Origin: Pseudobutyrivibrio ruminis HUN009
GTDB lineage: Bacteria > Bacillota > Clostridia > Lachnospirales > Lachnospiraceae
Reading direction: 5' to 3'
DNA: 64,000 nt
Assembly (NCBI RefSeq): GCF_000703005.1
Contig: NZ_JNLH01000001.1
Span: 2,597,001 to 2,661,000, forward strand
Shown: positions 16,433 through 25,281 of the stretch, in pieces
How the letters are laid out: every line of letters starts with the position of its first letter
Position numbering within the stretch: the stretch's first letter is position 1
The notes under the pieces: model-generated
Seen by the model: the letters and a program-made list of their open reading frames with translations, nothing else
Database searches by the model: none
What the model was told of the DNA's origin: nothing
Translations under genes and position numbers: made by a program

Positions 16433-17044
16433 ATGGGCTTCCCAATTTTACCTTTTTTCTTATTATTCTTAATTTGGCTGACCTTTAGAATAAAGAGTCT
16501 TGATGCTAAACAAGAAAAAACGCAGAAAGATTTTTGGGACCGCGAAAGGGCCGCAAATATAACCCCTGCAAAAGATATATCTAATCTAAGATATATTACC
16601 ATTCCAATAGAGAAATTTCCATTAAATTTTACTGATGACCCAAAAGTTCTTGAAATCGAAAATGAACTTCAAGAATTGTCTACACATAAGCTTTTAAACC
16701 TTACTGGGAAATCAAATACAGATCTTAAACTAGAGTATGGCGTACCTAATTTCGATACCATGACTAAAATTGGCGAGGATTTCGATAGATTATGTGTTTT
16801 ACTTAATTCATACGCCAAAATCCTTAAGGAAGCCGGCCTACATAATGACGCACTTGAAGTTTTGGAATTTGCAGTTGGAATAGGCTCAGATATTAGCGAA
16901 ACCTACACTCTCTTAGCTGATTATTACAGAGAAAATGGTCAGGACCAAAAGCTTGAATTTTTAAAGAGCAAAGTATCCAGTAGCGAAATGCTTCTCAAAG
17001 ATTCTATCCTAAAAAAAATAGATTCATATAATTTATTGGCATAA
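16433..17044 (+). CDS. Uncharacterised membrane-anchored protein with TPR-like helices
   Basis: The 203-residue protein begins with one hydrophobic helix (residues 2-20), so it is probably anchored with the rest in the cytoplasm. The C-terminal third (about 120-190) has paired helices with L-N-S-Y-A-K-I-L-K-E-A-G and A-L-E-V-L-E-F-A, which look like tetratricopeptide units. AAGGAG lies 5 nt before the ATG. It is one of the few plus-strand genes here and stands alone between a promoter and a strong terminator. No specific function is recognised. Confidence 0.7.
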   Translation: MGFPILPFFLLFLIWLTFRIKSLDAKQEKTQKDFWDRERAANITPAKDISNLRYITIPIEKFPLNFTDDPKVLEIENELQELSTHKLLNLTGKSNTDLKLEYGVPNFDTMTKIGEDFDRLCVLLNSYAKILKEAGLHNDALEVLEFAVGIGSDISETYTLLADYYRENGQDQKLEFLKSKVSSSEMLLKDSILKKIDSYNLLA

Positions 17045-17050
17045 AATAAA

Positions 17051-17081
17051 GTGCTTACAGAAATTTCTGTAAGCACTCTTT
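17051..17081. terminator. Bidirectional terminator between convergent genes
   Basis: A perfect 26-nt palindrome (17051-17076) with a T5 run on the plus side and an AT-rich run on the minus side separates the plus-strand gene from the minus-strand 194-residue membrane protein. Confidence 0.88.
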
Positions 17082-17666
17082 TTATATAATCTCTATAACT
17101 CTATGTAACAGTATCTCTACACTGACACCCCACAAAAGAGCTGCGCCAGCAACATAAGCTATTGTTTTCATTTCAAATCCAAAATGAAGACCAGTGTAAA
17201 GGCCTGCCAAAACCATCAATATAGATATGATAAGTATGATGGTTATAATCTGCCAGATTGTTGTTCCGACCAAGCCACAAGCACAGCCTGCAGCTGCTGT
17301 ATAGATACATGAGACAACAACTATTTTGATGTAGTCCCAAACTCTAAGTACATCCTTGCGTTTTTCCTGTATGAATTCTCTTTTGATTGCTTTTACAATA
17401 AGACGAATGCCAAGGAAAGCTAATACTATGACTGCTACTATCTCACCATAATTCACAGGATCTGACACATATCCATTTAGTGCAAGCAGTCTGCATATAA
17501 CAAAACCAATAAAGTAAAAAATCAATTCCAACCCAGCCACAACAGTACAGGCTATGACAATAGTACGCTTTCTAATGCGAGCAATCATAGCTCCCTGTAT
17601 TTCCATAGCGGCAAATACATCTAATAAAATACCTGCTATCATCAGCGGGTTTTCCAACCAGCTCAT
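17082..17666 (-). CDS. Six-helix membrane protein, possibly MntP-like
   Basis: The 194-residue protein has six hydrophobic segments in two halves. The first helix carries L-D-V-F-A-A-M-E, which recalls the L-D-A-F-A-V-S motif of the MntP/YtaF family of manganese exporters, and G-L-H-F-G-F-E-M lies in the fifth helix where the second half-motif would be expected. Conservation is weak, so this is only a suggestion. It stands between a convergent terminator and an AT-rich stretch of about 125 nt downstream of the TetR gene in which I see nothing definite. Confidence 0.5.
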   Translation of the reverse strand: MSWLENPLMIAGILLDVFAAMEIQGAMIARIRKRTIVIACTVVAGLELIFYFIGFVICRLLALNGYVSDPVNYGEIVAVIVLAFLGIRLIVKAIKREFIQEKRKDVLRVWDYIKIVVVSCIYTAAAGCACGLVGTTIWQIITIILIISILMVLAGLYTGLHFGFEMKTIAYVAGAALLWGVSVEILLHRVIEII

Positions 17667-17792
17667 ATATTCCTAACTCCGTTCCTAATATATCTATTAA
17701 TATATTTTATAATATCTCTAATTTTTATTTACTAAAATATTCAACCACCAAACCATGTTTGTTAGCAAGATACAATGTAATATATTTGTATT

Positions 17793-18359
17793 CTACTTGT
17801 TTGAAACTATTTCAATCAGCGAATTATGGAACATTTTAACGTAAACATCTGTTAATTCTTCAACTGGTACTGTCATGCCTCGTTTAATCCACTGAATTGT
17901 AATCCAGCTAATTGAATGACCTAAAAACTCTGCCACAAGCTCCTTGGAGAGCCATTTATAATCAGCCATCTGAACAAGGCTATCTACATCAATATACTTT
18001 TGAACAGCATTTGCTACGCATCGATTATATATTTCGTTGAATGAATTCTGTCCCTCAAGCTGCGCAGCTCGCTTATAGAAGTCCTTTTCTCTTGCCATTG
18101 TAGTGTGTACGAAAGTGATTGCCTCTTTCAACATACCATTGGATAAAAGAGGATCTATAGGCATAAACAATTCATTGACAGTAATCCATTCAAGTAATTC
18201 ATATTTATCCTGAAAATGATTGTAGAAGGTAGGGCGAATAACTCCTGCCTTATCAGTGATTTCTTTAATTGTAATTTTCTCAATAGGCTTTGTTTTAGCA
18301 AGTTCTTTTAAACTTTCTGCAAGAACAATATCTATTGCATTCTGCGATTGATTATTCAT
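17793..18359 (-). CDS. TetR/AcrR-family transcriptional regulator
   Basis: The 188-residue protein has an N-terminal TetR HTH (about residues 5-52) with I-T-I-K-E-I-T-D-K-A-G-V-I-R-P-T-F-Y-N-H-F, where the Y-N-H-F tip of the recognition helix is typical. The C-terminal ligand and dimer domain is helical and of the DhaS/TetR_C_8 type. It is the last gene of a DegV, HdeD-like, 77-residue and TetR run separated by 3-8 nt. It may regulate that operon or the neighbouring membrane protein; the ligand is unknown. Confidence 0.9.
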   Translation of the reverse strand: MNNQSQNAIDIVLAESLKELAKTKPIEKITIKEITDKAGVIRPTFYNHFQDKYELLEWITVNELFMPIDPLLSNGMLKEAITFVHTTMAREKDFYKRAAQLEGQNSFNEIYNRCVANAVQKYIDVDSLVQMADYKWLSKELVAEFLGHSISWITIQWIKRGMTVPVEELTDVYVKMFHNSLIEIVSNK

Positions 18360-18367
18360 ATATCTCC

Positions 18368-18601
18368 TTAAGAATCCTGGTATTCAACTGTAACATAGAA
18401 TCCCTTAGGCGTCTCTTTTACGTCTACCACTTTTCCCTCTTTGGCCTTAATACGTTCCAAAGTTGTGTAATTTGCCGACATAGCAAAAGACCTGCCTAAC
18501 ACATAATAATATGAATTAGGCAGCTCGTATTCTGTGATGGAAAGCACATCTCCTATATCAAGGAGACCTGTGCGTTCCATTTTAAATTCCATTTGACCCA
18601 T
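18368..18601 (-). CDS. Uncharacterised 77-aa protein
   Basis: This small, probably cytosolic protein is rich in beta strands (G-K-V-V-D-V-K-E-T-P-K-G-F-Y-V-T-V-E-Y at the end). I do not recognise a family. The start codon overlaps the stop of the HdeD-like gene as TAATG, with GAGGAAG shortly upstream, which supports that it is translated. It lies between the HdeD-like membrane protein and the TetR regulator and probably belongs to their function. Confidence 0.7.
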   Translation of the reverse strand: MGQMEFKMERTGLLDIGDVLSITEYELPNSYYYVLGRSFAMSANYTTLERIKAKEGKVVDVKETPKGFYVTVEYQDS

Positions 18602-19170
18602 TATATATCTTCCTCTCGGGTAATTGTTCCATCTACAACAGAACCTGTTGCTCTTCTAACCTTGTGAACAATACCAAAATCTGCAATTCCATCATAAATA
18701 AGCATGATACCAATAGCCTGAACAGCCACCGTTACCAGCTTAAATGCTGCCATAATACAAATAACACCAAGTGCCATTTTTAATGCAGCAAAAATATATG
18801 ATATCCAAACCCGAGGAGCATGGGCTTTTGTTGCTTCGATTGACATTCCTAAATCCATTACACCATGTACTATAAGAATTACACCAATAGCAATAGGAAT
18901 GATAGAAACAATTGAAGATGGTGCTTTAAAAATCCATACACCAATTATTGCTAGAATTGCTCCAACAACTATTCCAAGTGCATTCATTCCAAATTCATAA
19001 ATCTGGCTGATTATCACTAATATTCCAGCCAAAACAATGATACATGCAATAACTCGGCTAATTGTTATTAAACTTTCCTCTGGAAATATCAAAAGCATAA
19101 TACCAATAATAACACTGAGTAGTGCAGATATTGTAATATTTAGTCTTAGGCTTTTAATTTTCTCTTTCAT
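18601..19170 (-). CDS. HdeD-like DUF308 membrane protein
   Basis: The 189-residue protein has six hydrophobic helices arranged as three similar pairs, each with an I-G-I-x-L-I-x-x-P or G-x-x-L-I-x-x-G pattern, which is the DUF308/HdeD family. In enteric bacteria HdeD acts in acid resistance; in Firmicutes its role is unknown. A charged C-terminus (T-I-T-R-E-E-D-I) follows the last helix. It starts 3 nt after the DegV stop and overlaps the next gene by TAATG. Confidence 0.85.
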   Translation of the reverse strand: MKEKIKSLRLNITISALLSVIIGIMLLIFPEESLITISRVIACIIVLAGILVIISQIYEFGMNALGIVVGAILAIIGVWIFKAPSSIVSIIPIAIGVILIVHGVMDLGMSIEATKAHAPRVWISYIFAALKMALGVICIMAAFKLVTVAVQAIGIMLIYDGIADFGIVHKVRRATGSVVDGTITREEDI

Positions 19171-19173
19171 AAT

Positions 19174-20061
19174 TTATCTCTCTTTTTCTCTGCCCCAGAA
19201 TCCAATTGCTACTGTACCTGGACCAGTGTGTGCTCCAATAGTAGGACCAATATCGAAAATACGGATTTTTTCTTTCATCTTAGGAAATGCTTCCTCCAGC
19301 ATATCGGCCATTTCTCTGGCATCATCGTAGCAAACAGAGTGAGTGATGAAGATATTCTGATCATAATCTTCACCATTTTCAATACGCTCTTTTATTGCTG
19401 CAAGAGCTGCCTTCTTAACCATCTTTTTACCACGGCACTTCTGCCTTGGAATAAGCTTCCCTTCATCGTTGACATTTAGAAGTGGGCAAATGTTGAGAGC
19501 TGTACCAAACCATCCAGAAATCTTTGATACACGACCACCTCTGATAAAGAATGTAAGGTCTGTAGTGAAGAACCATGTGTTCTGATTCTGGATATGATCA
19601 GCTGTCCACTTAACTAATTCATCGAAGCTGTAGCCTTCATCACGAAGTGTAGCAAGCTTGTCCATAAATAAGCCATAACCAGCTGAAGCTGTAAGGCTAT
19701 CAAAAACTACAAGCTTTCTGTCAGGGAACTCTTCTCTAAGCTCTTCTGCAGCGATTCTAGCAGAATTGATAACGCCAGAAATTCCGCTGGCTAGAGTTAA
19801 ATGGATAACATCCTTTCCCTGCTCTAAAAACTTTCTAAAGTATGCTGAAAACTCATCTGCATTAACCTGCGATGTTTTTGTCATAGCGCCATCTACCATA
19901 GCACCATAAAAATCCTGAGGAGACATTGATTTAAATAAATCATCCACATATGGCTTGTCATCTAAATAATAGTGAAAGCAGATATGTTCAATGTCCTTCT
20001 CCTTTAAAAACTCTTCTGTCACATCCGCTGTTGAACAGCAGCTAATAATAAAATCTCCCAT
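19174..20061 (-). CDS. DegV family fatty-acid-binding protein
   Basis: The 295-residue protein is of the DegV/FakB class. FakB proteins present exogenous fatty acids to the kinase FakA for phosphorylation and incorporation into membrane lipids. Visible motifs are T-K-T-S-Q-V near residue 62 and L-A-S-G-I-S-G-V near 92, which contact the lipid carboxylate, and R-G-G-R-V-S-K near 179. A first gene with its own promoter (20101-20130), it leads an operon with HdeD-like, 77-residue and TetR genes. FakA is not in the window. Confidence 0.92.
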   Translation of the reverse strand: MGDFIISCCSTADVTEEFLKEKDIEHICFHYYLDDKPYVDDLFKSMSPQDFYGAMVDGAMTKTSQVNADEFSAYFRKFLEQGKDVIHLTLASGISGVINSARIAAEELREEFPDRKLVVFDSLTASAGYGLFMDKLATLRDEGYSFDELVKWTADHIQNQNTWFFTTDLTFFIRGGRVSKISGWFGTALNICPLLNVNDEGKLIPRQKCRGKKMVKKAALAAIKERIENGEDYDQNIFITHSVCYDDAREMADMLEEAFPKMKEKIRIFDIGPTIGAHTGPGTVAIGFWGREKER

Positions 20062-20100
20062 AAACCATCCTATTCCATAAAATAATTTTCAACCTGTTTG

Positions 20101-20130
20101 AGTATAACGCAACACATTATTGAATTGCAA
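20101..20130 (-). promoter_or_regulatory. Sigma-A promoter of the degV operon
   Basis: TTGCAA (20125-20130), 18 nt, TATACT (20101-20106) on the minus strand, about 40 nt before the DegV ATG. Confidence 0.6.
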
Positions 20131-20139
20131 CACGCCCAA

Positions 20140-22869
20140 TTATTTTAACTGAAGATATTCCTCCAAAATCTGAGTACCTTCTTCGTATTCCAAGTTGTCG
20201 TGGGCATTCCTTAAAGTGTCATATAATGCCATTAACTCTTGATTTTTATCACTCTTATCCAACTTTTCAAGTGACTCTTCAATAGCATTAAGATCATATT
20301 TATCAAAAGCATCCAGCAGTTCCTTTAGAATATCTGTTACATCTTCATTGGAACTGTCTATTATTTCGATTTGCTCTTCTATGCCATTTGGCGCAAGCTG
20401 TGTAAGCTCCTTTGTAGCATCTTCAACTACTTCACACAATGCATTAAGGAATTCATCCATGTGAGCATCAACGTAGCTCCATGTCTCTGACTTTGCTGCC
20501 ATCTCCATTATCTGAGCCTGCTCAGCAAAAGTCTCTCTGCCTATTTGCTTGCTAACACCACCTATACCGTGAACCTTTACCTTAAACATTTCCTTATCGT
20601 TTTTACGATAGTTAGGTAAATTCAAAAGAAGTGGTTGCATTTCCTTTACAAATGCATCCAAGGTCTTTTGGTATACACTGCTGTTTTGACGATTTCGCTT
20701 TACAACAGATACAACTGTTTCACTGTCGTTCTTTTCCGCCAAATTCCTTGGCATATATTTATCCATGATTTCCTGAAGCTTTACACCAAGAATTGGCTTG
20801 GCCAGGAAATCGCTGAAACCATATTCAGCCACTACATATCTAGCATTTTCTTCGGAATTTGCTGTAACAAGAACTATTGGCACGCTTGAAAACTCACGAA
20901 TCTTCTTGCATGCCTCGGAACCGCTGATTGGCGTCATCATCTGATCTAAGAATACTAAATCATAATGATTTTTACTAACTTCTTCTATTGCAGATGCACC
21001 ATCAGGCATGGTGATAACTTCACATTTCCATGGTGCAAGAAACTGCTGCATAATTTCAAGATTGATACGCATATCATCTGCCACAAGCACTCTGGCTCTA
21101 GGATAAATGTAATCAACCTTTTCTGGCAATCCATGGAATCCCTGATTTGGATTGAGAAGAGTTCTTCTATTGAGAACACGCTCCATCATGCGCTCGCCAC
21201 CACACTGCTTCTGGTAAAAATAGCCTTTAAATACAGAGCCTGATATACCATCACTTTCTGCAGTGATTGAACCTCCAAGCTTCGCAATAAGCTGACGGGT
21301 AATAGCAAGACCAAGTCCTGTTCCTTCTGTATCTACTCCATCTGCAGATGATACATATTCATTGAATACCTCCTCAAGCTGCTCTGGAGACATTCCCTGG
21401 CCTGTATCTGCAATTGAAAAATCAATTCGCACCCTACCATCTTCTAACTCATCAAAGGAAAGTTCAGCATGAATATTTCCTTTTTCAGTAAACTTAACCG
21501 CATTAGATAAGATATTTTGAAAAATCTCTCTGACGCGTATTGCATCTCCAAACAAATATCTAGGGTAAGATGATGTGATTGCCAAATTAAAATCTATAGG
21601 CTTTGACTGTAAATTAAGGAGTGTTGAATATGCCATATCCTCAATATTGGCATTTACATCATATTGTTTTTCTGTAAACTCAAACTTTCCTGCCTCAAGC
21701 TTGCTGTAATCAAGAATTGCATTAACAAGCTCAAGTAAGTTTTCTGAAGCCCTCTTGATATTAGAAATAAGCTTCTTGTTCTTTTCTGAGATATCCTTCT
21801 TTGTGGCAAGAATATCGCTTACACCCATAATGGCATGCAAAGGGCTTCTAAGCTCATGGGACATCTGTGCTAAGAACTGGCTCTTTCTTGCAGTTTCTTT
21901 CTTGGCATTTGTAGCCTCTTTATGTTCTTGAGTAATATCTACAGCTGAAATGATATAGCCCTTTACTTCTTGTCCCTCTGTAACAGGTGCGTAATGTACT
22001 CTATACCATCTTTCGCAGGCATAATACTCGCTGTCATTTCTTTCTCTTTTTACCATGTTTTCTGCAAGGACGAATTTGCTTTCTGTAGTTCCATCCTCAA
22101 AAGCAAAACCTATTCCCTGACCATCAGCAAAAAGCTCTAATGCCTTTTGATTGGCATCAATAACATAGAACTCTGAATTCACAAGAGCAATTGGACGTTC
22201 AGTTCGATCAAACATCGTCGATTTGAGAATTGTTGCTGTATCCTCAATTCTGTTTGACATAGCAAGCCAGAAGAAAATAACGCAATCAATTGCAAATGCT
22301 ACAGATCTTATTGCATCCATTCCTAGTAAATAGTCGTGCAAAAAATATCCTGTAATAGCAACTATAAATGCCAAAAGCATGTATCTTCCGACGATAATAT
22401 CAATTCTGTCAAAATATGCCCTTGATGGTGTTCTCAGCTCAACTATTACTGAAGACATGAATACAAATATTATTGCAAGCATATCTCCATCAACTTGCTT
22501 TGGGATTCCAAAATAATACTCTATGAAATCGTATACACATAGAGCAATCATTATGGTAACTGCAATTGTTATTATAACGGCCACATTTTTAGGTGTTTTT
22601 ATAAACAAGAAATAGAAAAACATCATAAACATGATGACCAATGCACACATATCACATAGCAAATGTAAGAAATCCACTGTATCCTTACTATGCACAAATG
22701 GAATAATACACAAATAGAAATCATACACTGTGATGATTCCTGCTATAGTTGGCAGGATTCTGTGTCTGCTAAGATATACGTCATTCGATACTAGCTTTAT
22801 AAATGTAAAAAAACCAATTGCTACACATACCACATTAATTAGGTATGATAAAGTAAACACCCCGTTCAT
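20140..22869 (-). CDS. Hybrid sensor histidine kinase (7TM-PAS-HisKA-HATPase-REC-HPt)
   Basis: The 909-residue protein has seven hydrophobic helices (residues 1-205), a PAS domain (about 220-315), HisKA with phospho-accepting His338 in M-S-H-E-L-R-S-P, HATPase_c (about 430-550, with G-T-G-L-G-L-A), a receiver domain (about 590-710, with V-L-V-A-D-D and V-F-L-D-Q-M-M-T) and an HPt-like domain with V-H-G-I-G-G near 770. It thus holds all modules of a phosphorelay in one chain. A helical C-terminal tail of about 90 residues follows. Its ATG overlaps the stop of the HD-GYP gene (TAATG), so the two should be made together. The signal is unknown. Confidence 0.93.
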   Translation of the reverse strand: MNGVFTLSYLINVVCVAIGFFTFIKLVSNDVYLSRHRILPTIAGIITVYDFYLCIIPFVHSKDTVDFLHLLCDMCALVIMFMMFFYFLFIKTPKNVAVIITIAVTIMIALCVYDFIEYYFGIPKQVDGDMLAIIFVFMSSVIVELRTPSRAYFDRIDIIVGRYMLLAFIVAITGYFLHDYLLGMDAIRSVAFAIDCVIFFWLAMSNRIEDTATILKSTMFDRTERPIALVNSEFYVIDANQKALELFADGQGIGFAFEDGTTESKFVLAENMVKRERNDSEYYACERWYRVHYAPVTEGQEVKGYIISAVDITQEHKEATNAKKETARKSQFLAQMSHELRSPLHAIMGVSDILATKKDISEKNKKLISNIKRASENLLELVNAILDYSKLEAGKFEFTEKQYDVNANIEDMAYSTLLNLQSKPIDFNLAITSSYPRYLFGDAIRVREIFQNILSNAVKFTEKGNIHAELSFDELEDGRVRIDFSIADTGQGMSPEQLEEVFNEYVSSADGVDTEGTGLGLAITRQLIAKLGGSITAESDGISGSVFKGYFYQKQCGGERMMERVLNRRTLLNPNQGFHGLPEKVDYIYPRARVLVADDMRINLEIMQQFLAPWKCEVITMPDGASAIEEVSKNHYDLVFLDQMMTPISGSEACKKIREFSSVPIVLVTANSEENARYVVAEYGFSDFLAKPILGVKLQEIMDKYMPRNLAEKNDSETVVSVVKRNRQNSSVYQKTLDAFVKEMQPLLLNLPNYRKNDKEMFKVKVHGIGGVSKQIGRETFAEQAQIMEMAAKSETWSYVDAHMDEFLNALCEVVEDATKELTQLAPNGIEEQIEIIDSSNEDVTDILKELLDAFDKYDLNAIEESLEKLDKSDKNQELMALYDTLRNAHDNLEYEEGTQILEEYLQLK

Positions 22870-24314
22870 TATTCAGCATCTCCTCGTCCTGTAATAATTC
22901 TCTTCAACTCGGATTTGATAAATGTAGGCTGGAATGGTCTAACTATATAGCCACCAGCTCCCACTTCTCTACACCTCTTTACTGTTTCACTATCATTTAA
23001 AGTAGTAACAAACAGAATCGGTATATCCAAGTGTAACTGCTCCCTGATTCTTCTGGCTGTCTCTACGCCATCAAGTCCCGGCATATCAACATCCATTACA
23101 ATGGCATCAACCGGTTCATTCTTTTCCAGATACTTAAGAGCCTGATTGCCATTTTTTAAAAGAGTCAAGTCGTAGAAGTACTCCAAAATTCCCCTCGCCA
23201 TTTGGAGATTAGTCATCATGTCATCTACTACCATGACCTTATAACGTTTATAAGCTTGAATCATAACATTACGCTCTTCCTCTGATTCTCGAGAGAAAGA
23301 ATCTGCACTAGCTGCCGCAACCAAAGTAATATTCAGGTAATCTTTTTCGGTTAGATCGATTGTGGTGCCATCCATAAGTCTGATGATTGGTCGTAAATTG
23401 TGGAAGTCACTGTTTTCAACAATAATACAATGTCTACCGTCTGACATAATCATTTCAGTACCCTTAGGATAAAGTGGAACATGCTTGAGAAGCGCCATAA
23501 CCACGTCCTTATCAAACATTATTCCGCATGCTCCCATCATGTATTCAGAAACCTCATATGCAGAATAAGGATTCTTATACGGCCTCTTTGATAATAGCGC
23601 ATCAAACACATCTGCCACATGGATGATTTTGGTGTAGTCGGTCATGTCCTCAGCTGTAATCCCTCTAGGATAACCGCTACCGTCAACATTTTCATGGTGA
23701 AAAAGCACCGCCACCTTTACATTAGGAGTGACATCCCATCGTTCTTTAATAATATCGTAGCTCATCTGAGCATGGCTTTTCATTATCTGATATTCTTCCT
23801 GAGTTAGGCGCCCCTCTTTATTTAAAATCTCACTAGGAATAGACATTTTACCAAGGTCATGAAGGAGTCCGGCCAAAGCCAGTTCTTCAAGAGCCTTTTC
23901 GTCATAGTCTAGAGAAAGACCGATAATGGAGCAATACAATGCCACATTGACTGAATGAGAATAAGTATAATCGTCTGTCTCACGCAGGTCATTCATATCA
24001 ATGGTGATAGAGGCCTTTGAAAGAATCTCCTTAACCATTTCCCTGGCAACTATCATACATCCATCAATATCCTGCCTACGGACACAATCTATACCTTTAC
24101 CTCGCAAGACTGGCGAGATGATTGGTTCTACTTCGATATCCTTTGAAAGCTCATCTGATATGTATAATCCGTCAAATCCAAGTGATGTCAATCTATCTAT
24201 GTATTCCTGAGTAAGCTCTGCTTTACCGCCAAGCAAAACTCGCCCATATGAATCAAATACTTCTGAACCAAGCTTCATACCTGGTTCCAACTGTGACATG
24301 TTTATATATCTCAT
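22869..24314 (-). CDS. HD-GYP c-di-GMP phosphodiesterase with C-terminal receiver domain
   Basis: The 481-residue cytosolic protein carries a full HD-GYP domain (about residues 115-300) with H-D-L-G-K (152-156) and H-H-E-N-V-D-G-S-G-Y-P, then a receiver domain from about 350 with V-M-V-V-D-D and I-V-M-D-V-D-M-P. HD-GYP enzymes hydrolyse cyclic di-GMP. The receiver at the C-terminus is the reverse of the usual REC-HD-GYP order, and its conserved lysine is replaced by Arg (G-Y-I-V-R-P). The gene is coupled to the hybrid kinase, its probable phosphodonor. Output is likely motility or surface behaviour. Confidence 0.93.
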   Translation of the reverse strand: MRYINMSQLEPGMKLGSEVFDSYGRVLLGGKAELTQEYIDRLTSLGFDGLYISDELSKDIEVEPIISPVLRGKGIDCVRRQDIDGCMIVAREMVKEILSKASITIDMNDLRETDDYTYSHSVNVALYCSIIGLSLDYDEKALEELALAGLLHDLGKMSIPSEILNKEGRLTQEEYQIMKSHAQMSYDIIKERWDVTPNVKVAVLFHHENVDGSGYPRGITAEDMTDYTKIIHVADVFDALLSKRPYKNPYSAYEVSEYMMGACGIMFDKDVVMALLKHVPLYPKGTEMIMSDGRHCIIVENSDFHNLRPIIRLMDGTTIDLTEKDYLNITLVAAASADSFSRESEEERNVMIQAYKRYKVMVVDDMMTNLQMARGILEYFYDLTLLKNGNQALKYLEKNEPVDAIVMDVDMPGLDGVETARRIREQLHLDIPILFVTTLNDSETVKRCREVGAGGYIVRPFQPTFIKSELKRIITGRGDAE

Positions 24315-24368
24315 AAGACCGCCTTAAAATATTTTATATATTTATATATTATACAACCTTAATTGTAA

Positions 24369-24397
24369 CAAAAAAACCTCAGATTTAAAATCTGAGG
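24369..24397 (-). terminator. Terminator overlapping the stop of the Gx transporter gene
   Basis: The stem is 24377-24386 with 24388-24397, followed on the minus strand by T8. The stop codon (24385-24387) lies inside the hairpin. Confidence 0.88.
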
Positions 24398-24882
24398 TTT
24401 AGACGTAACCTTTCCACTATCATTGCTGCTAAAACTCCGATAACAACTCCGGAGATAGTTCCAATGATAACCAAAAATGGCAAATAATAAATCAATCCTG
24501 CGGTTTCAAGAACAAGCATAGCCACTATTATTTGTCCTACATTATGAAATACGCCGCCAAGCACACTAACACCTGTGATTGAAAGCTTCTTTGTTTTCAT
24601 GCCAATAAGCATCATTATGTATGAAAGAGCAGCTCCTGCAATTGAATACATGGTCATAGCAAGATTGCCGAATGTAAGCCCTACCAATAACACTCTTATG
24701 ATTGATAATACTAGAGCGTCCTTTTTTCCTATTATAAAAAGAGCTACTACCACTGCAAGATTAGCCAGGCCGATTTTAGCCCCAGGAATTCCAATGCTAA
24801 ATGGAAGCAAAAACTCTATATAAGATAGGACAAAAGCTAGGGCAATAAATAAGCCAAGTAATGCCACCTTATTTGTTTTCAT
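24385..24882 (-). CDS. Gx transporter family protein (heptaprenyl diphosphate synthase component I-like)
   Basis: The 165-residue integral membrane protein matches the family annotated as Gx transporter or heptaprenyl diphosphate synthase component I (S-component-like fold). It has about five helices and conserved G-A-K-I-G-L-A-N-L-A and G-G-V-F-H-N-V-G-Q segments. In flavin-based electron transfer clusters of Firmicutes such proteins sit with ApbE and quinone genes, as is true here. It may carry a prenyl or quinone precursor or act in electron transfer; the exact role is unproven. It is the last gene of the cluster. Confidence 0.82.
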   Translation of the reverse strand: MKTNKVALLGLFIALAFVLSYIEFLLPFSIGIPGAKIGLANLAVVVALFIIGKKDALVLSIIRVLLVGLTFGNLAMTMYSIAGAALSYIMMLIGMKTKKLSITGVSVLGGVFHNVGQIIVAMLVLETAGLIYYLPFLVIIGTISGVVIGVLAAMIVERLRLNLRF

Positions 24883-24901
24883 AATCTATACCTCAAGATT
24901 A

Positions 24902-25279
24902 TTAATGGGTTGAACCATCAATATCTCTTTCCTCACCATTAACAATTTCAGCTATCAATCCATTAGGAAGACAAACTATCATTTCCTTTGAGTAATGAAT
25001 ATGCATGTGATTTACGCAGATTTGATCTGGACAGCTTGCTTCTGAAATCTGTGCCTCTCCATCCTTTATCTCAAGGACATTATAAGAACCATCTTCAAAT
25101 TCTATCCTTTCGGTAGTGTCCTTATTAAGCGGATACTTGCCGTATTCCACTCCATCTATAGTAACTAATACATAAGCCTGATTTGCAGTGCTATATTTTT
25201 GATACAAGCTCATTCCAAACCAAAATACTACCGCTACCGCAAGAACAGTTACTATTAGTTTTAAATCATTTTTCTTCAT
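24902..25279 (-). CDS. NusG domain II-containing exported protein
   Basis: The 125-residue protein has an N-terminal membrane anchor (about residues 8-26) and a soluble beta domain with G-V-E-Y-G-K-Y-P-L and an I-S-E-A-S-C-P-D-Q-I-C-V-N-H segment. C-P-D-Q-x-C-V is the hallmark of the NusG domain II family that occurs with ApbE and Gx transporter genes. The two cysteines (C-x-x-x-x-C) outside the membrane suggest a disulfide or metal. It starts 2 nt after the ApbE stop and likely supports the same extracytoplasmic redox process. Confidence 0.85.
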   Translation of the reverse strand: MKKNDLKLIVTVLAVAVVFWFGMSLYQKYSTANQAYVLVTIDGVEYGKYPLNKDTTERIEFEDGSYNVLEIKDGEAQISEASCPDQICVNHMHIHYSKEMIVCLPNGLIAEIVNGEERDIDGSTH

Positions 25280-25281
25280 AA

